A stretch of 64,000 nucleotides of DNA from Girardinichthys multiradiatus (Eukaryota > Chordata > Actinopteri > Cyprinodontiformes > Goodeidae). How positions within the stretch are numbered: the first letter of the stretch is position 1; each line of letters opens with the position of its first letter. Below the pieces are notes generated by a model. That model worked only from the letters and a program-made list of their open reading frames with translations, was not told where the DNA came from and did no database searches. The position numbers and the translations under genes are program-made. Where the stretch lies: contig NC_061797.1 of assembly GCF_021462225.1 (NCBI RefSeq), forward strand, positions 24,265,093 to 24,329,092, in the 5' to 3' direction. Below are positions 1-15,400 of the stretch, piece by piece.

Positions 1-780
1 AGGAGTGACTGCAGCAGATTCCAGGAACAACCTCTGTTTAGAGGAGCACGGTCCAAGGATCCAAAATACATCAAGATATTGTGCAGAACCCTAGGATACA
101 AATTCAGTTTGTCCTTTAGGTTTGACTTTTGGATAGCAGTACATTGAGTCAGACATGGTCAGAGGGACTGACTGGAATGAACTACAGTCAATTTATGTGA
201 AAATGCTTTCCTATAACAAAACGGCATGTAACAAAATATCACTAATGTCAGAGAAAAAAATAGAACTCCAAAAATGGAACCCTGTAAAGGTAAATTTACT
301 CAATTTATCAATTGAATTATAGACAGAATTTAAAAGATGACCATTAGAGGAAATACTTGCAAGAAAACAAAAATGAGTAAAAAAAATGGCTAAAATTTAA
401 ATAATATGCAACACTTTGTAGACTGTAGCTGGATTATGTCTCTTTTTTGTTGCTGCAAGAAGAAGGTGTAAGATATTTGAAAGAGATTGTTAGAGAGCTA
501 GATGAATTGTTAAAGCAAGAGTTAATGTGCAATAGGTCTGTGCAAGACTGGAGTGACCACAACTCAGATATACTGTAAATTGAAAGAGTTTTCATAGATA
601 CCTAAACAAATTCTACTCTCTCTCTATTTATGCACATCTAGAAAATTTGTGATTTTCTTTCTTCAATTTGTCTGTGTATTGTTTCCTTGAATATAATGCC
701 TAGCAAGCATTCACATTTTTGCCTCATTTTCTGTTTTTGGCAGAAACTTTAATGTATGATAACAGATAAGTAGGAAAGGG
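1..780. other. AT-rich non-coding sequence, probably tmem178b intron
   Basis: No supportable coding region or repeat was recognised here. Because the first recognisable tmem178b exon (4604) opens with a splice acceptor and is not the first exon of that gene, this stretch is inferred to be part of the preceding intron. Confidence 0.5.
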
Positions 781-784
781 AGGG

Positions 785-3168
785 AGGGTGTCACCTCACT
801 GTGGGGGAAGGAGCCTTAGCTTGTGCGGGAGGTCGGGAGATATTGACTAGAAATAGTCGAGCTCACCTCCACGCACAGCGTGGGCTCTGGAACCCATATC
901 CTCGAGAGGGGCTGGATTATCTTCTACTCTGGAGTGGCCCAGGAAGAGAGGCGGCGGGCTGGGGTGGGTTTGCTTGTTGCCCCCCAGCTCAGCCGTCTCG
1001 TGTTGGGGTTTACCCCAGTGGATGAGAGGGTCGCATCCTTGCGCCTTCGGGTTGGGGACGGGTCTCTGACTGTCCTTTCAACCTACGGGCCAGGCGGTAG
1101 TGCGGAGTACCCGGCCTTCTTGGCGTCCCTGTCAGGGGTGCTGGATAGTGCCCCTCCCGGGGACTCCATTATTCAGCTGGGGGATTTCAACGCTCACGTG
1201 GGAAACGACAGTGACACCTCGAGAGGCGTGATCAGGAGGAATGGCCTCCCCGAGCTGAATCTGAGTGGTGTTTCATTATTGGACATCTGTGCTAGTCACG
1301 GAATGAACACCATGTTCAAACATAAGGGTATCCATCAGTGCACTTGGCACCAGAACACCCTAGGCAGGAGGTCGATGATCAACTTTGTTGTCGTATCATC
1401 AGACCTTCGGCCGCATGTTTTGGACACTCGGGTGAAGAGAGGGGCTGAGCTGTCCACTGATCACCACCTGGTGGTGAGTTGGATCCGCTGGAAGAGGAGA
1501 AAGCCGGACAGACTTGGCGGGCCCAAGCGCATAATGAGGGTCTGCTGGGAATGTCTAGCAGAGGCCTTGGCCAGGGACGTATTCAACTCCCACCTCCGGG
1601 AGAGCTTTGACCAGATTCCGGGGGATGTTGAACACATAGAGTCCAAGTGGACCATGTTCTCCGCATCTATTGTCAATGCTGCTGCCCGTAGCTGCGGCCA
1701 TAAGGTCTGCGGTGCCTGTCGCGGCGGCAATCCCCGAACCCGGTGGTGGACACCGGCAATAAGGGACAGTGTCAAGCTGAAGAAGGAGTCCTATCGGCTG
1801 TGGTTGGCTTGTTGGACTCCTGAGGCAGCTGACGGATACCGTGATGCCAAGCGTGCCACGGCCCGGGCTGTGGCATAGGCAAAAACCCGGGCCTGGGAGG
1901 AGTTCGGTGTGGCCATGGAGAAGGACTACCAGTTGGCCTCGAAGCGATTCTGGCAAACCGTCTGGCGCCTCAGGAGGGGGAAGCAGTGCTTTGCCAACAC
2001 TGTTTACAGTGGGGGTGGGAGGCTGCTGACCTCGACTGGGGACATTATCGGGCGGTGGAAGGGGGTCTCATCAATCCTGCCATCACGCATTCCGTGGTGG
2101 AAACAGAGGCTGGGGACTCGGGGTTGGACTCTTTCATCACCCAGGATGAAGTCACCGAGGTGGTTAAAAAGCTCCGCGGTGGCAAGGCTTCGGGGTTGGA
2201 TGAGATCCGGCCTGAGTACCTCAAGTCTCTGGATGTTGTAGGGCTGTCATGATTGACACGCCTCTTCAACATTGCGTGGCGGTCGGGGACAGTGCCTCTG
2301 GACTGGCAGACTGGGGTGGTGGTCCCCCTTCATGAGAAGGGTGACCAGAGAGTGTGTTCCAACTACAGGGGGATCACACTTCTCAGCCTCCCTGGTAAGG
2401 CCTATGCCAGGGTATTGGAGAGGAGAGTCTAGCCAATAGTCCAATCTTGGCTTCAGGAGGAGCAGTGTGGGTTTCGTCCCGGCCGTGGAACACTGGACCA
2501 GCTCTATACCCTCTACAGGGTACTTGAGGGTTCATGGGAGTTTGCCCAACCGGTCCATATGTGTTTTGTGGAAGGCATTCGACTGTGTCCCTTGTGGTGC
2601 CCTGTGGGGGGTGCTCCAGGAGTATGGAATCGGGAGCCCTTTATTAGGGGCCATCCGGTCTCTGTACAAGCAGAGCAGGAGTTTGGTCCGCATTGCCGGC
2701 ACTAAGTCGGACCTGTTCCCGGTGCGTGTTGGACTCCGGCAGGGCTGCCCTTTGTTACCTGTCCTGTTCATAACTTTTATGGACAGGATTTCTGAAATGA
2801 GCTTCCTTCGTAGGGTTGCCGGGCACTCCCTTAGAAATAGCTCGGAGTAGAGCCGCTGCTCCTTCACATCAAGAGGAACCAGTTGAGGTCGCTCGGGCAT
2901 CTATATCGGATGCCTCCTGGACGCCTTCCTCGGGAGGTGTTCCAGACACATCCCACCAGGAGGAGGCCCAGGGGACGGCCCAGGACACGCTTAAGGGACT
3001 ATGTCTCTCGGCTGGCCTGGAAACGCCTTGGGCTCCCCCTGAAGGAGCTGGAGGAGGTGTCTGGGGAGAGGGACATCTGGGTGTCTCTGCTGAGTCTGCT
3101 ACCCCCACGACCCGGTCCCGGATAGAGCGGAAGACGACGAGTACGAGTACGGGTGGGAGGGTCATGTA
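785..3168 (+). mobile_element. Decayed APE-type LINE (non-LTR retrotransposon) with internal deletion
   Basis: This is a fish LINE copy much richer in GC than its surroundings. Reading on the + strand, an apurinic-type endonuclease comes first (LGDFNAHVG near 1180-1203; STDHHLVVSW near 1455-1484). A linker follows, then reverse transcriptase blocks (CGFRPGRGTLDQLY near 2465-2507; RVGLRQGCPL near 2722-2751), and finally the conserved C-terminus (GHLYRMPPGRLPREVF near 2895-2942). The reading frame is broken by a TAG at 1876-1878 and by several frameshifts. The part that should hold the catalytic F/YADD box is absent: sequence after the FMDRIS block (about 2792) jumps straight to the C-terminal region. 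A short GACGAGTACGAGTAC-like tail near 3133-3150 probably marks the 3' end. The clade was not settled from sequence alone. It cannot move by itself. Confidence 0.85.
880..1878 (+). pseudogene. LINE endonuclease open frame (remnant of the pol-like ORF)
   Basis: This 332-codon frame encodes most of an exonuclease/endonuclease/phosphatase-type domain, the target-nicking nuclease of APE LINEs. The GDFNAHVG motif (Asp and Asn of the active site) and the C-terminal STDHHLVV motif (catalytic Asp-His) are visible. The frame ends at a TAG; the same frame continues beyond it with recognisable LINE linker sequence (RVWEEF-like, KRFWQTV) to about 2060 before shifting. The frame start at 880 is simply the first ATG in the frame, since the true element start is truncated or frameshifted (an earlier LINE-like frame begins at 801). 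It is a remnant inside a transposon, not a host gene. Confidence 0.75.
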
Positions 3169-3169
3169 A

Positions 3170-5305
<2,136 letters not shown>

Positions 5306-5386
5306 TAATCACCGTATCACAACACCCTCAACGTGGCCATATCCTTTCAGTGTACAGTGTGCCTGATCTGTGACAAAAAGCAGCAA

Positions 5387-5606
5387 AATAAAGATGAACT
5401 TCACACATCAAATCCCTTGATGGACCTCCAGGAACATGAAGAACAACTTGTACAGCAGATCATGAATAGGAAACGTCTTCAAAGGCCTTTTTTTTTTTGG
5501 TGTTGTGTGTTTTGATTTCTGAGATACAGATTTGCTGGCACTTTAAAAGTACCAGATATCTCTGAATAGAATTATTCTTAAAATGGTGCTTTTTGAAATA
5601 AATAAA
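5387..5606 (+). terminator. tmem178b: tmem178b 3' UTR with candidate polyadenylation signals
   Basis: AATAAA hexamers lie at 5387-5392 and, overlapping, at 5597-5602 and 5601-5606, which are 160 and 370 bases after the stop codon. Either could end the transcript. No GT-rich downstream element decides between them. Confidence 0.4.
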
Positions 5607-5609
5607 GCC

Positions 5610-6665
5610 ACTCACACTCCTACAAAGGAAACACATACACAAACACATATCATATCAGTTCCTCTAGAAAGATCTGAAAACAAACATTAGTCCAGAACAT
5701 CCTTTGAAAACTTTGATCTGTGTCATTGTTTGTAATTTTAAAAAGGCATCGACAATGCCGTGTTGTTGTTCGTATTTAGTAAAACACACAAACTGAAAAA
5801 TTAGTCTGGTGTATAAGGTCCCAGCTTGTAAAAAGTATTACAGTTTGATCAGTGAGTTAAAACACGCTAAAGAAAATTAGCCTCAAAAACTAACTAGAAA
5901 AATGCACTTCTATGTTGAGCCAGATGTTTGTGTAAAATAGATGTTCTTTTTTTTTACATATTACTTTTCTGTCCTAAAGGTAAATGAGGCTGAGAATTTG
6001 CAAACCTATAAACCTGAACATTTAAAAAAAAACTTTAAGAAAAAAAACCAATCAAAACACAGCAGCTGTTGAGCTCTGACTGTTGATGTTACAGCTCATG
6101 CAGCTTACTTATAACCTAACAAAAACATGTGAAACCCAACTATTAGATTTAGTATATTTTTAACGTTTTATCTTAATGTTGGACAATGTTTTTTTTTTTT
6201 GCAATCTCTAAATACAAGCACGTTAAGGTATTTCAGAAAACAAGAATGCATTGGTAGTCATCAGTGTAGCGCCACACACAAGATTTCTCATCCTAATTAT
6301 AGGGATACTGTATCTTCAAACATTGTGAGAAGGCCAAATATCTTCATATCATCTGCAATACAGAAACAAGCAGAAAATGGGCAGTGGTCCTAATCATATG
6401 TACTGCACCCTTTGCAATTATTGACCCCCTTGTAAAGATTTGTAAAAAGGCTTAAAAAAATATTTTATCATAGCAACATCATCTTAACCCAATAAAAAAA
6501 AAAAATCTACCTTTATGTACATTTATTCAGCAGGCAAAAAAAGTTCCATGTTGAGAATCCTTTTTTTTTTTTATCTGTGAAGTAGTTTTTGATATCCCTA
6601 ACAATTCTTATAAAACTTGAGGTTTTCTTTTCTAATTTATATATTTGATGAGAGTGTTATGGAAC
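5610..6665. other. Intergenic sequence downstream of tmem178b
   Basis: AT-rich with poly-A and poly-T runs. No coding region, RNA gene or repeat family is recognised. Some of it may be distal 3' UTR of tmem178b. Confidence 0.4.
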
Positions 6666-6669
6666 TCAA

Positions 6670-6835
6670 GCTGGCACATAGCACAGTTATCACTGTGGCC
6701 TTGCAGCAAGTAGTAGTCCTGGGTTCTAATCCTAGCAAAGGCCTTTCTGCATAGAGTTAGCATGCTCTCCCTGTGCATGCATAGGTTCCTCCCACAGTCC
6801 AAAACATGCATGTTAGGTTGTTTGGTTCTCTAAGA
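6670..6835 (+). repeat. tRNA-derived SINE fragment
   Basis: The sequence GCCTTGCAGCAAG, then TCCTGGGTTCTAATCC (tRNA B-box-like), then CATGCTCTCCCTGTGCATGC and CCTCCCACAGTCC follows the body of a common percomorph tRNA-SINE. The 3' half is missing. The same family occurs on the - strand at 45036-45362. Confidence 0.65.
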
Positions 6836-6984
6836 AACCAATTACCTCTGGCAAGAACAAAATCAAATACAGACAATGAATGGTTTAGGAACCTTTAATT
6901 AGTAAACAGCTTCTGTTTACCTGGGGTACAAATATGATGTGACACAGTCCATTTCATTTTGCCACCAGACATTAGTATGGACAA

Positions 6985-7750
6985 GCAGCCCAGCTTATTT
7001 TACCACTATGCAAAGTGAGGAGAATGGTAAAGAAGGGCACTATTAGAGCACTGCAGCAAAGACTGGCATATTGGGCTCACCAAATCTATCTAACAACAGG
7101 TTGTTTGGGAGTTTTTTCTTTAACCATCACAAATATAAACCTGTGCAGTTTGCAAAATGCTTCCTGGACTTTGTCTGGAATTGTGTTCTTTGGTCTGATT
7201 AGACCAAGATTGAACTTTTCAACTGCACTCCAGGTGGTCTTGTATGAAGCAAAGGAAGAATATGTTTGGAAAAGCACCTCATGCCCACTGTCAGTTATGG
7301 TGGAGCATCTGTGATACTGTGGACCTTTTTCTCTTGCAAAGGCAAAGGCAATGGGAATCTTGTTAGAGTGAATGGGATCAGGAACTCTTTGAAATACCAG
7401 AAAAGGCATCCAAGGCTTTCAGAAGGATAATGATTCAAAACATTATTAACACATACAAGATTCTCCTCACACAAAATGGCCATCTTCTTCCATGGCCATC
7501 TCAGTCCTCAGATCTCATTCCTATTGAAAACCTGAGGTAAGCTGAAAAAGGGGGACACTCAGACAGGATCCAGGACTAGTAAAGTCTAGTAAAACGCCAT
7601 CTCTCTGTATGCTGCAACCTTATAAGATGTTATAGGAGAGCACTAAATGCTAACCTACTGGCATAGGGGTTTGTGCAGAGTATTAACAACAGGGGTGCCA
7701 GTAATTACCCCACTTATGATTGGTAACAATAAAAAAAGCATTTCCTAACA
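6985..7750 (+). mobile_element. Heavily decayed Tc1-like transposon
   Basis: Translation in shifting frames on the + strand gives typical Tc1 transposase landmarks: a GGAGCATCTGTGATACTGTGG block (near 7301) corresponding to the GG(S/G)VMVWG region, and PQSSDLIPIENL (near 7498-7533), a worn version of the [11 protein letters not shown] box that holds the catalytic Glu. Then come GTGCCAGTAATTACC (7695-7709), like the end of a Tc1 inverted repeat, and many stops. It is not capable of movement. Confidence 0.7.
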
Positions 7751-7849
7751 TGGATTTTTGCTAGAAAAGGTAGATTTGTTTTAAAGCTTGTTTAGATTTA
7801 TTTTATACTTCTTTACCAGAGGTGCCAAAAAGTGTGGAGGGCGTTGCAC

Positions 7850-10800
7850 ATTATAAATGGAACAACCTCTTTGTAAAGAGGTTTTGATTTAAATATAATA
7901 ATTTATAAAGATGCACAAAATCAGAAATGAGGTGTTTATTCCATACAACAAGTTTAACTCTGAGGTCAGGGTTACCTATCTGACAGTCTCAAAGATCCCT
8001 TATCAAACTGTAAATTTTATTTTCTGTTAAGCAAATACAGATTTTATTGTGTACTTACTTTTAAAATGTAAGACCAAGTAAAGATTTTATTGTCCATGTT
8101 TGTTTTCATTTGTAATTTGATCTTCAGAATCGGATATTCTTTAAAAAAGCACAGACAGTAATAGACTAGACACAGCCACTTGGTTTAAACACTGATGGAA
8201 AGCACAGCATCCATATCAAACAGGTTGTGTTTTTGGATGCAACAATAGTTATGAAATATGAAATGACTCTTTTCTAATGGCATTTCTGAAAACAAACTGA
8301 AGAGTAAAGTTAACGTTTTAAACTCTTGTTTTTTTATTTAAATTGGCAATGAGGATAAAGTCTAATTCTTTACAGTTCATGTGTTACAGAATAGTGTATT
8401 TGTGTATTATATTGTGAATAGCTCTGAAAGTCATGTTGAGCCAAAATGATATAAAATTCTGTTGAAAGGAAAAAGAGACTTATTTTTGTTTTTCCTAGTG
8501 ATCATTTCAAGTACCAGGAACTAACAGAGAACATTCTCTTCCAGTTTATAATTGTTTCCCACTGACTAAAACACATTCATAAAAAAATATGACATTAATC
8601 ATTGGTTCATAATGCAAGTTTTAATGTCAGGTGTTCATTGCCTGGTATGAGCCTTGATCATCCTTCTGTCAGCTATGTCGAATAACTCATTTACAAAATA
8701 AGGTGTCATAGTGTGTTAACAACACTTTATGTGATGTTCAGTCCTTCCAGTATTGCCATTTAGGAGAAAATTAGCTAACGCATGACTGAAACTTGTACCG
8801 TCAGTGTGTGGTGAGATCTTTGCACTTGGCTGCATCATGGAAAGGTCATTTAGCCTGGAGTCTAAGACAGATGTGGTTTTGTAAGGTTACACAAGAGAGC
8901 AAATGACGATCAGAGTGTGTAAGGAGCTTCATTTCATGGTGTTTGCTCAGGGTCCAGGCTCTTACATATATCAGAAACTCTGACTATGATATATAAAGAC
9001 TTTTGTGTATGATTGTTACAAAGAAAATTATTAAATGCAATGCAACAAGATGATGTGGGTTTCTCCAGTTTTGGGTTTACACCCAAACTTATGTGCATTG
9101 ACATAAATATTGCTGAAAACAGTTAACTATTTGTAAAGGTTATTTACTGCAAGTATTAAGTGTTGTTGGGACTCAAACACAATTGCACAAGTTTCTTGTG
9201 AGTTGTTGGTGAGAAAATTTGACTTCTCTGGCCCTGATGTGCCATAATGCAATCAAAACGTTTTACAAATGTGTTACACCTCCACATCTCAAATGGCAAA
9301 CATCAGGAACACGTAGCAGCATCTGCAGCTGTCTCTGACTTGATACAAAAGAACTGCAGCACACCGTAGCAAGACTTGCAACATATAAAAACAAAGAACA
9401 CTTGGGTACAAGTAATTCCATCACATTGTATTCAGAAAGGTTGTAAAATTCTTCACAAGTGGTTCTCTCCTGCGTGTTTCCTGAGGAACTTCGTACTACG
9501 TGCAACGAGAGAAAATGCCGCCCCATCAGAGTGGCACGTGTTTCAGTAACACAGCTTTTATTTTCTACATTTCATTTATACTGGGTGCATCCACTTCAGA
9601 TGTTGTGTGGGATTAAAAAAAGACATTACAGTCTTGCATGATCTCATTAGTTTCTTTCAATATATGATGAAAAAAAATCTGTGTTCTTTTTAATTGATTT
9701 ATTTTAATGTAATAAAATATGCATTTATTAACATGTTGTGAGTGCTGTGTTATCTGTTATGCCCTCGAAGGACCTCCATCTGCAAATTATCCCAACTGAT
9801 CCAAGTTTTATTTATTTTCTCCTTTAAAAGTGAATACATGACCGGTGTGTGTATTCCTGACAGCCATATTACGTTGCCGACAAAGCAGAGGAATGTTTAT
9901 ATTAATCAATCCGTGGAGCTGAAACTGATAACAGTTTTTCTTTGCAGTGATGTCCAGAAGAGGTGAGAGTTGATCTTAGCAGCAGAGTGCTGCAAGGATA
10001 AGGCATGGTCCTCTGTCAATGAGGACATGGTGCCATCTAGAGGGAGCTTTTACATTTGAATGAGGTTGATGAGAGGCGGGGCATTTCTGCAGGCTTTTAG
10101 TATGCTTTGCTTTCATCATTAATTCTAACTTACGATAAGTATTCTATTTCTTGCATATGATGAGGATAACGTTTATCAACAGCATTAGTGTAAATGGTTG
10201 TAGGAGTTAAATTAATTTTAAACAAATTTCAAAATCAGCTTGTATTAAGTTAAAACTAGTATTTTAATTTTCCTTTAACACTTGTCCGAAACACAATCTA
10301 GAGCATATACAATACAGGGGAAGGTTTTGTAAAGGCACCATGACAAAACAAACCAAAATAATGTCATTATTTCATTTAATGAAGCACAAAATGGTAAATA
10401 TGCAAAAATTATTTTATACGGTGCAGCGATATTAAAGGCTACATTAGCTATATTTATATATAGAAAATAATATCAGTCTCATTAAACATTGTCTCAGTCT
10501 TAATCAAAGTAATGAAAATTATTAGTAATCAATTAAACTCTCTTATGGCCAAAATTAAATAGAGGCCACCTGGATTTATTTTGATCTTATCATTGCAGAA
10601 TTATATGCAAAAAGGCAGAGAGTGCTTCTGGCATTTTTTAGGACAACTTTAACTTTCAGTTTCTAATAGTTTTTAGGTATCACTATGTGGTTTTTTTTAA
10701 CACTTTAAGGGAAAAAATAAATAAATAAAAATATGCCAAATCCCACTAGCACCGACAGGACGGTAATAATCTGTTAAAAGAGATATGATGACATTTTGAA

Positions 10801-12180
10801 CATTTATAAAACGTTTTTATTTTAAGAATCACAATATTCACATTTCAACTGAAGCTGAATTATTGGTGCAGGTTACTTACAGAATTAAAAGTGAACTTCT
10901 TAGTCATCACACTAATCTGATGATCTAATTTTAATGATATTATCACACATGGAAACAGAAACAAAACATTACTACTTTCCATAAAGAGCTAAACGTTCAA
11001 AATGTTAGGTGTGTAACAATCTAACTTCATCAAGGGTCTATTGATCTCTCTGAAGTTGAAAGAGAGGTTTTATGTGCATATTTTGATGCTATTTTACCTG
11101 AATTAACTGTGAAGTAAAACTTTGTAAGCATAAAACTTTAAAAACACAAACCTTAACATACAGTAAACCAAAAAACATTATTATATACAGAATCATTTAC
11201 AAGGTAATCTGTTTTGATTTCAATCAGGCTTCTCATCTTGGTGCTGTGGATCTGTTGTCAGTGTCTTTCTCAGAACTCACAGAAGTGGCCTGTAGTCATG
11301 TCAAGATCCCTCTAATAGTAATACTAATTCTAATACTCCAATACAAAAACTTAATCCTTTTTTTTTTAACCCCATTCTGTAAATCACAGAGAGACAAACA
11401 CATGAAACAATCAGATTAAATCATCTATTGCTGGCAAGACCTGCTTACTCCCCCAGAATTTCACAGTGTTCGATATACAGTAAGAAGAAAAAGACAAGTT
11501 TGCATTCAGAGTTGAACACATTAATCATTATTTAAATTTATAACTGATCCTCAATTATTTCTGGTTTCTTATAAAAGTTTATTGACTTCTAAACTAGAAG
11601 AACAAGATTGTTCCCTTCAAAGGGCACTGCCATGTATTGAAAAGTGTATAAACAGTTTGATCATAACACTTCAGGTTCATAAACACATTGCATGTTTTGA
11701 AGATTCAGGAACATCATCAGTGGGATAGGCAAATTATAATGAACAGATCCTAATTCATAAGAAAGGCCTTGGTCAGAGCAGTAAAACATGGGTAACAGAT
11801 CAGATCCTGTGTGTCATGGTCGCCACAACTGAAAAAACTGGTTCTAGAAGCAGCTATCTCAATGTTAATCCCTTACTTCTCAAGGTGTTAGATTTTCTGC
11901 TTTATTTAATCGTGTAAAAGTCAATAGTAGCCAAAATCTTTAGGTCAGCTAGACTGTTTAGATTTATTGACTGTCAAAGTTTTTAAAGGTTGATAAATGT
12001 CATTTTTAAGCCAGCTACTTTTTGCAAGCTACTACATAAAATCATCACAGATATTCTAAAAGTCATCTCTGTCAGTAATCTATAAAAAAAAAAAAGATGG
12101 ATTTTAGACACTGAGGTAAAAAGGGTTTCCAACAGTTTGATTAAAATAACTGTTCCTAAGGCCAGACAACGTTTGAGACT
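7850..12180. other. Intergenic space between convergent tmem178b and gas2
   Basis: 4.3 kb of AT-rich DNA with no recognisable exon, RNA gene or transposon. The right end should include the 3' UTR of gas2. On the - strand an AATAAA-type signal lies at 11901-11906, about 275 bases past the gas2 stop; this is the nearest plausible poly(A) site but is unproven. Confidence 0.45.
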
Positions 12181-12408
12181 CTACTTCTTTCCCCGATGGT
12201 GGACACCAACAACCATGTAATTTTCTGTTGATACGTTCAGGCTGGCTGGCTTCACTTTGTCCCGACAGACCCTGACATCAGACTTGCCTGGCATCCCCCT
12301 TCCTCCTCTTCCTCCTCCACCTCTGCAGGGGTCGTGTTTCTGCAGGTAACTAATGAAAGTGTCCCACCCACCACCAACACGAACCATGACATCACGTTCA
12401 TTCAGCAT
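12181..12408 (-). CDS. gas2: gas2 coding exon 7 (GAR domain end and C-terminus)
   Basis: Acceptor CTTTGCAG before 12408. It encodes [18 protein letters not shown] and LQKHDPCR, then a Gly/Arg-rich stretch and the conserved end [14 protein letters not shown], with a stop at 12181-12183. The GAR core matches vertebrate GAS2; the tail differs from mammals. Confidence 0.92.
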   Translation of the reverse strand: MLNERDVMVRVGGGWDTFISYLQKHDPCRGGGGRGGRGMPGKSDVRVCRDKVKPASLNVSTENYMVVGVHHRGKK

Positions 12409-15400
12409 CTGCAAAGGTGACATGAGACAGGAAGGTCAATGCATGTTTGGGGATTCTTATTAATCTGAAGAGCAAAACATTATGTGCACACACACACTTA
12501 CTCATACATGCATCCACACACACACATGCACACACATAAAACACTGTAATAATCACAAGCTTCTTGTGCACGTGTAGCTCTGGCTATGAGAACCAAATAA
12601 TCTCCTGGGTAGCTTTGTCCAATCTCATTAAACCAAATGAAATTGCAACTCATGGTAACAGCTGAGCACACATGCAGCACTAATCCAGAAATAAGCATGC
12701 ATGCTCACATACACACTTTCTCACAAGCATGTATAGATCTGAAGCCCAAAGCATACAAAAGGAACGGCAAAAAATAAGGACCACTACATGACCAGTCTGT
12801 ATGTTGATTATAGTTCCAATAAGGTAAGTTGAATCTGAATCAAAACATAATTTATGGATTAGATTGTCAGTGTGAAGCCTTGTAAATGAAGAAGAAATTG
12901 AAATGTGTTCAGCACAGACCCTTATCTCTCAGGAGACCACCCATCCCCCCCCCCCCCCCCCCCCCCTCCACCTCCCCGCTTCCTGCCCGCCCAATCGCCA
13001 ATAAACCCTTCATTACTGAACCATTAAGAATGGGATAATACAAGCAGATCTGCTCATCTAATGTGCAGAGGTGTGTTTAACATCGCCCACTGCAGCTGGG
13101 GGTGGGGGGGGGGAAACAAATATCATTGCTACAATGCTACAACCAAAGACATGCGCAAAGAGGCTGACCACTGGAGCAGCTTCAAAGGAAACTCCAGACA
13201 CGGTTCGGCTCAGCTGTCATCCTGCGGATTAAAATGTTAAGCTTGACAGGGGTCAAGTCTGGATAAACCTCCCACCAGTCACCATATAATGAAGGAACAA
13301 TATTTTTTTCTATTTTTGTTCCCATATTGTGTCAGCTAATAAAACTGGAGGTGTTTGACTTGGCATCTGTATCCAACCTGGTTTATCTGTTTTATAAGCC
13401 TTTACAGGGGCCTCGTATATTATTGCATAGTTTACTAAAGTGTACGTCAGAATAAAGGAAACATTCTGTGGCAAAATATTCTGCAGAAGGTCCCTTTGTG
13501 GGCTGACCCATCTATATATGTGTCTCTGGAGCCCCTTCAGCACCCCCCGCAAACAAAACAAACAAAGCGTGCTACGTCTGCCCGTAAACCCTTGTCTGGA
13601 TTCCCATGTCTCCTCCTTTCTGGCTGCTCCATTGATTCTTTCTCTCCGCTCCTGCTGAAATATGCATGAGTGTGTTCGGGATAAGGACAAACACCTGCCA
13701 ATAGGAGGCAGGCTTCAGCCACATCCACTGCTTTGTTTGACATGTGAAAGTGCACCCATTTACATTTTACAGTAAAGAAACAAACTAAAAAGAATAAAAG
13801 AAGTCATATTCTTATGTCCTCGTCTGCATGAGACATGATTAGCAAGAATCACAACTTTATGGTCATTCTCACATCCGTTTATCAGATTGGTCAGTGTTGT
13901 AGTATAGGCATGATAGGAGATAATTGCAGAAAACAAATGTGCATACACAGGTGGGTATTTATACAGAGTGTGTCCCTTTTCCTGAACGTCATCTAAAATA
14001 ATTTGCCTGATGTTTCCAGCACCACACCACACAATATTGCTTGAGGGTTTCTGAATAGGCACAGTAATGGAATTTTGGTTCATATCAGTTTTTGACTTTA
14101 GTAAATTGTTATTTTCTGTGTTTTTTGCCTTGGCTTAGGTAAGCTTTAAGTCCAATGCTGTTTGTCCATTACCATAGTATACTAAACTAGTAAACTCCGA
14201 AGAATATGAAAAATCTATTTAATGGCAACAGTGGTCCTTAATCTTTGCTAGTAGTGAAACTGTAATGGTTGTCAATAAGATTCAATTGAATTTGATCATA
14301 TCAACATCTAAAACCTGTATTCACTCCCAGCTTATTTTTTAACTTGTTAGACATAAGAGGTCAGTTACAAAAAAGCTAATTTATTATAATGTAATATTTT
14401 TTTAAACATAACCAAGAATCTTTTGTTAGGACTCAGGTACAAAAAAAAGATTAGTTATAAGAAGATCAACATGCTTCAACACTCCATGGATGCAGACCAA
14501 GTAATTAATGACAAACAACCTTGACAGGGTGTTGACAATAACATTGTTCTAGGGATAACACCAGAGTCAGTCCAAGGCATAAGGAAACTAAGCAGCAGCT
14601 CAGGTCGCCAGCAGAGGAATGGTCAAAAAGGTCAGATTTACAAATTAATAACTATCAATGATATACCATTAAGGATCACACAGCTGAGATATATTGTTTT
14701 ATGAGTTCCATCCTCAACCCAGCCACTGTTATATTTATAGCTCTAGAAACTGAAGAGGTTCCTAAAAACAAAATACTAAAAATAAACACATACATAAGAA
14801 AATGCACTATTCACCCAGAGTGCTAGAAATATATTTTTGTTAAACTCATAAATTTACAAATAAAACAAAGTGACATATGACTCAAACAACAAACATTTTG
14901 GCTTTACAGTCAATTATAATATATTTTGTGTGTTGATTAAAAAACTGTTATAAAGGTTATATTATATGAGTAATGCACAGATGTTCAAACCTTGAAGATT
15001 ATAAGGAAATATCATCTGAACTGTGGTAAGGGATGGTAGTTGGAAGCCCAAAACAAGCCCCTATAAACCTTGGGCTGGATTATTCACTGCACCATTAGCT
15101 AAAGCAAACTGTATTTTGGGACTTTAACACATGAATTTTAGATGGGAAGATGGATAACATCGGCTTGTGATAACACCGAAATCAGTGAGCACATTCTGAG
15201 CACTTGGAGCTCATATGGACACTTTGAATAAAGAGATAAGAGAGCACATTGCACAGGAATTTACTTGACAACAGCACAGTCTTGCTCAAGTGCTGACATC
15301 CTCTTAACTTTCAGCTTTAGACCAAATATAGCCTTATTTTACCTAGATGAGTATCTTATTTAGATGTAGTTTAGACTTATTCTCAACAAGAACGTTTTTT

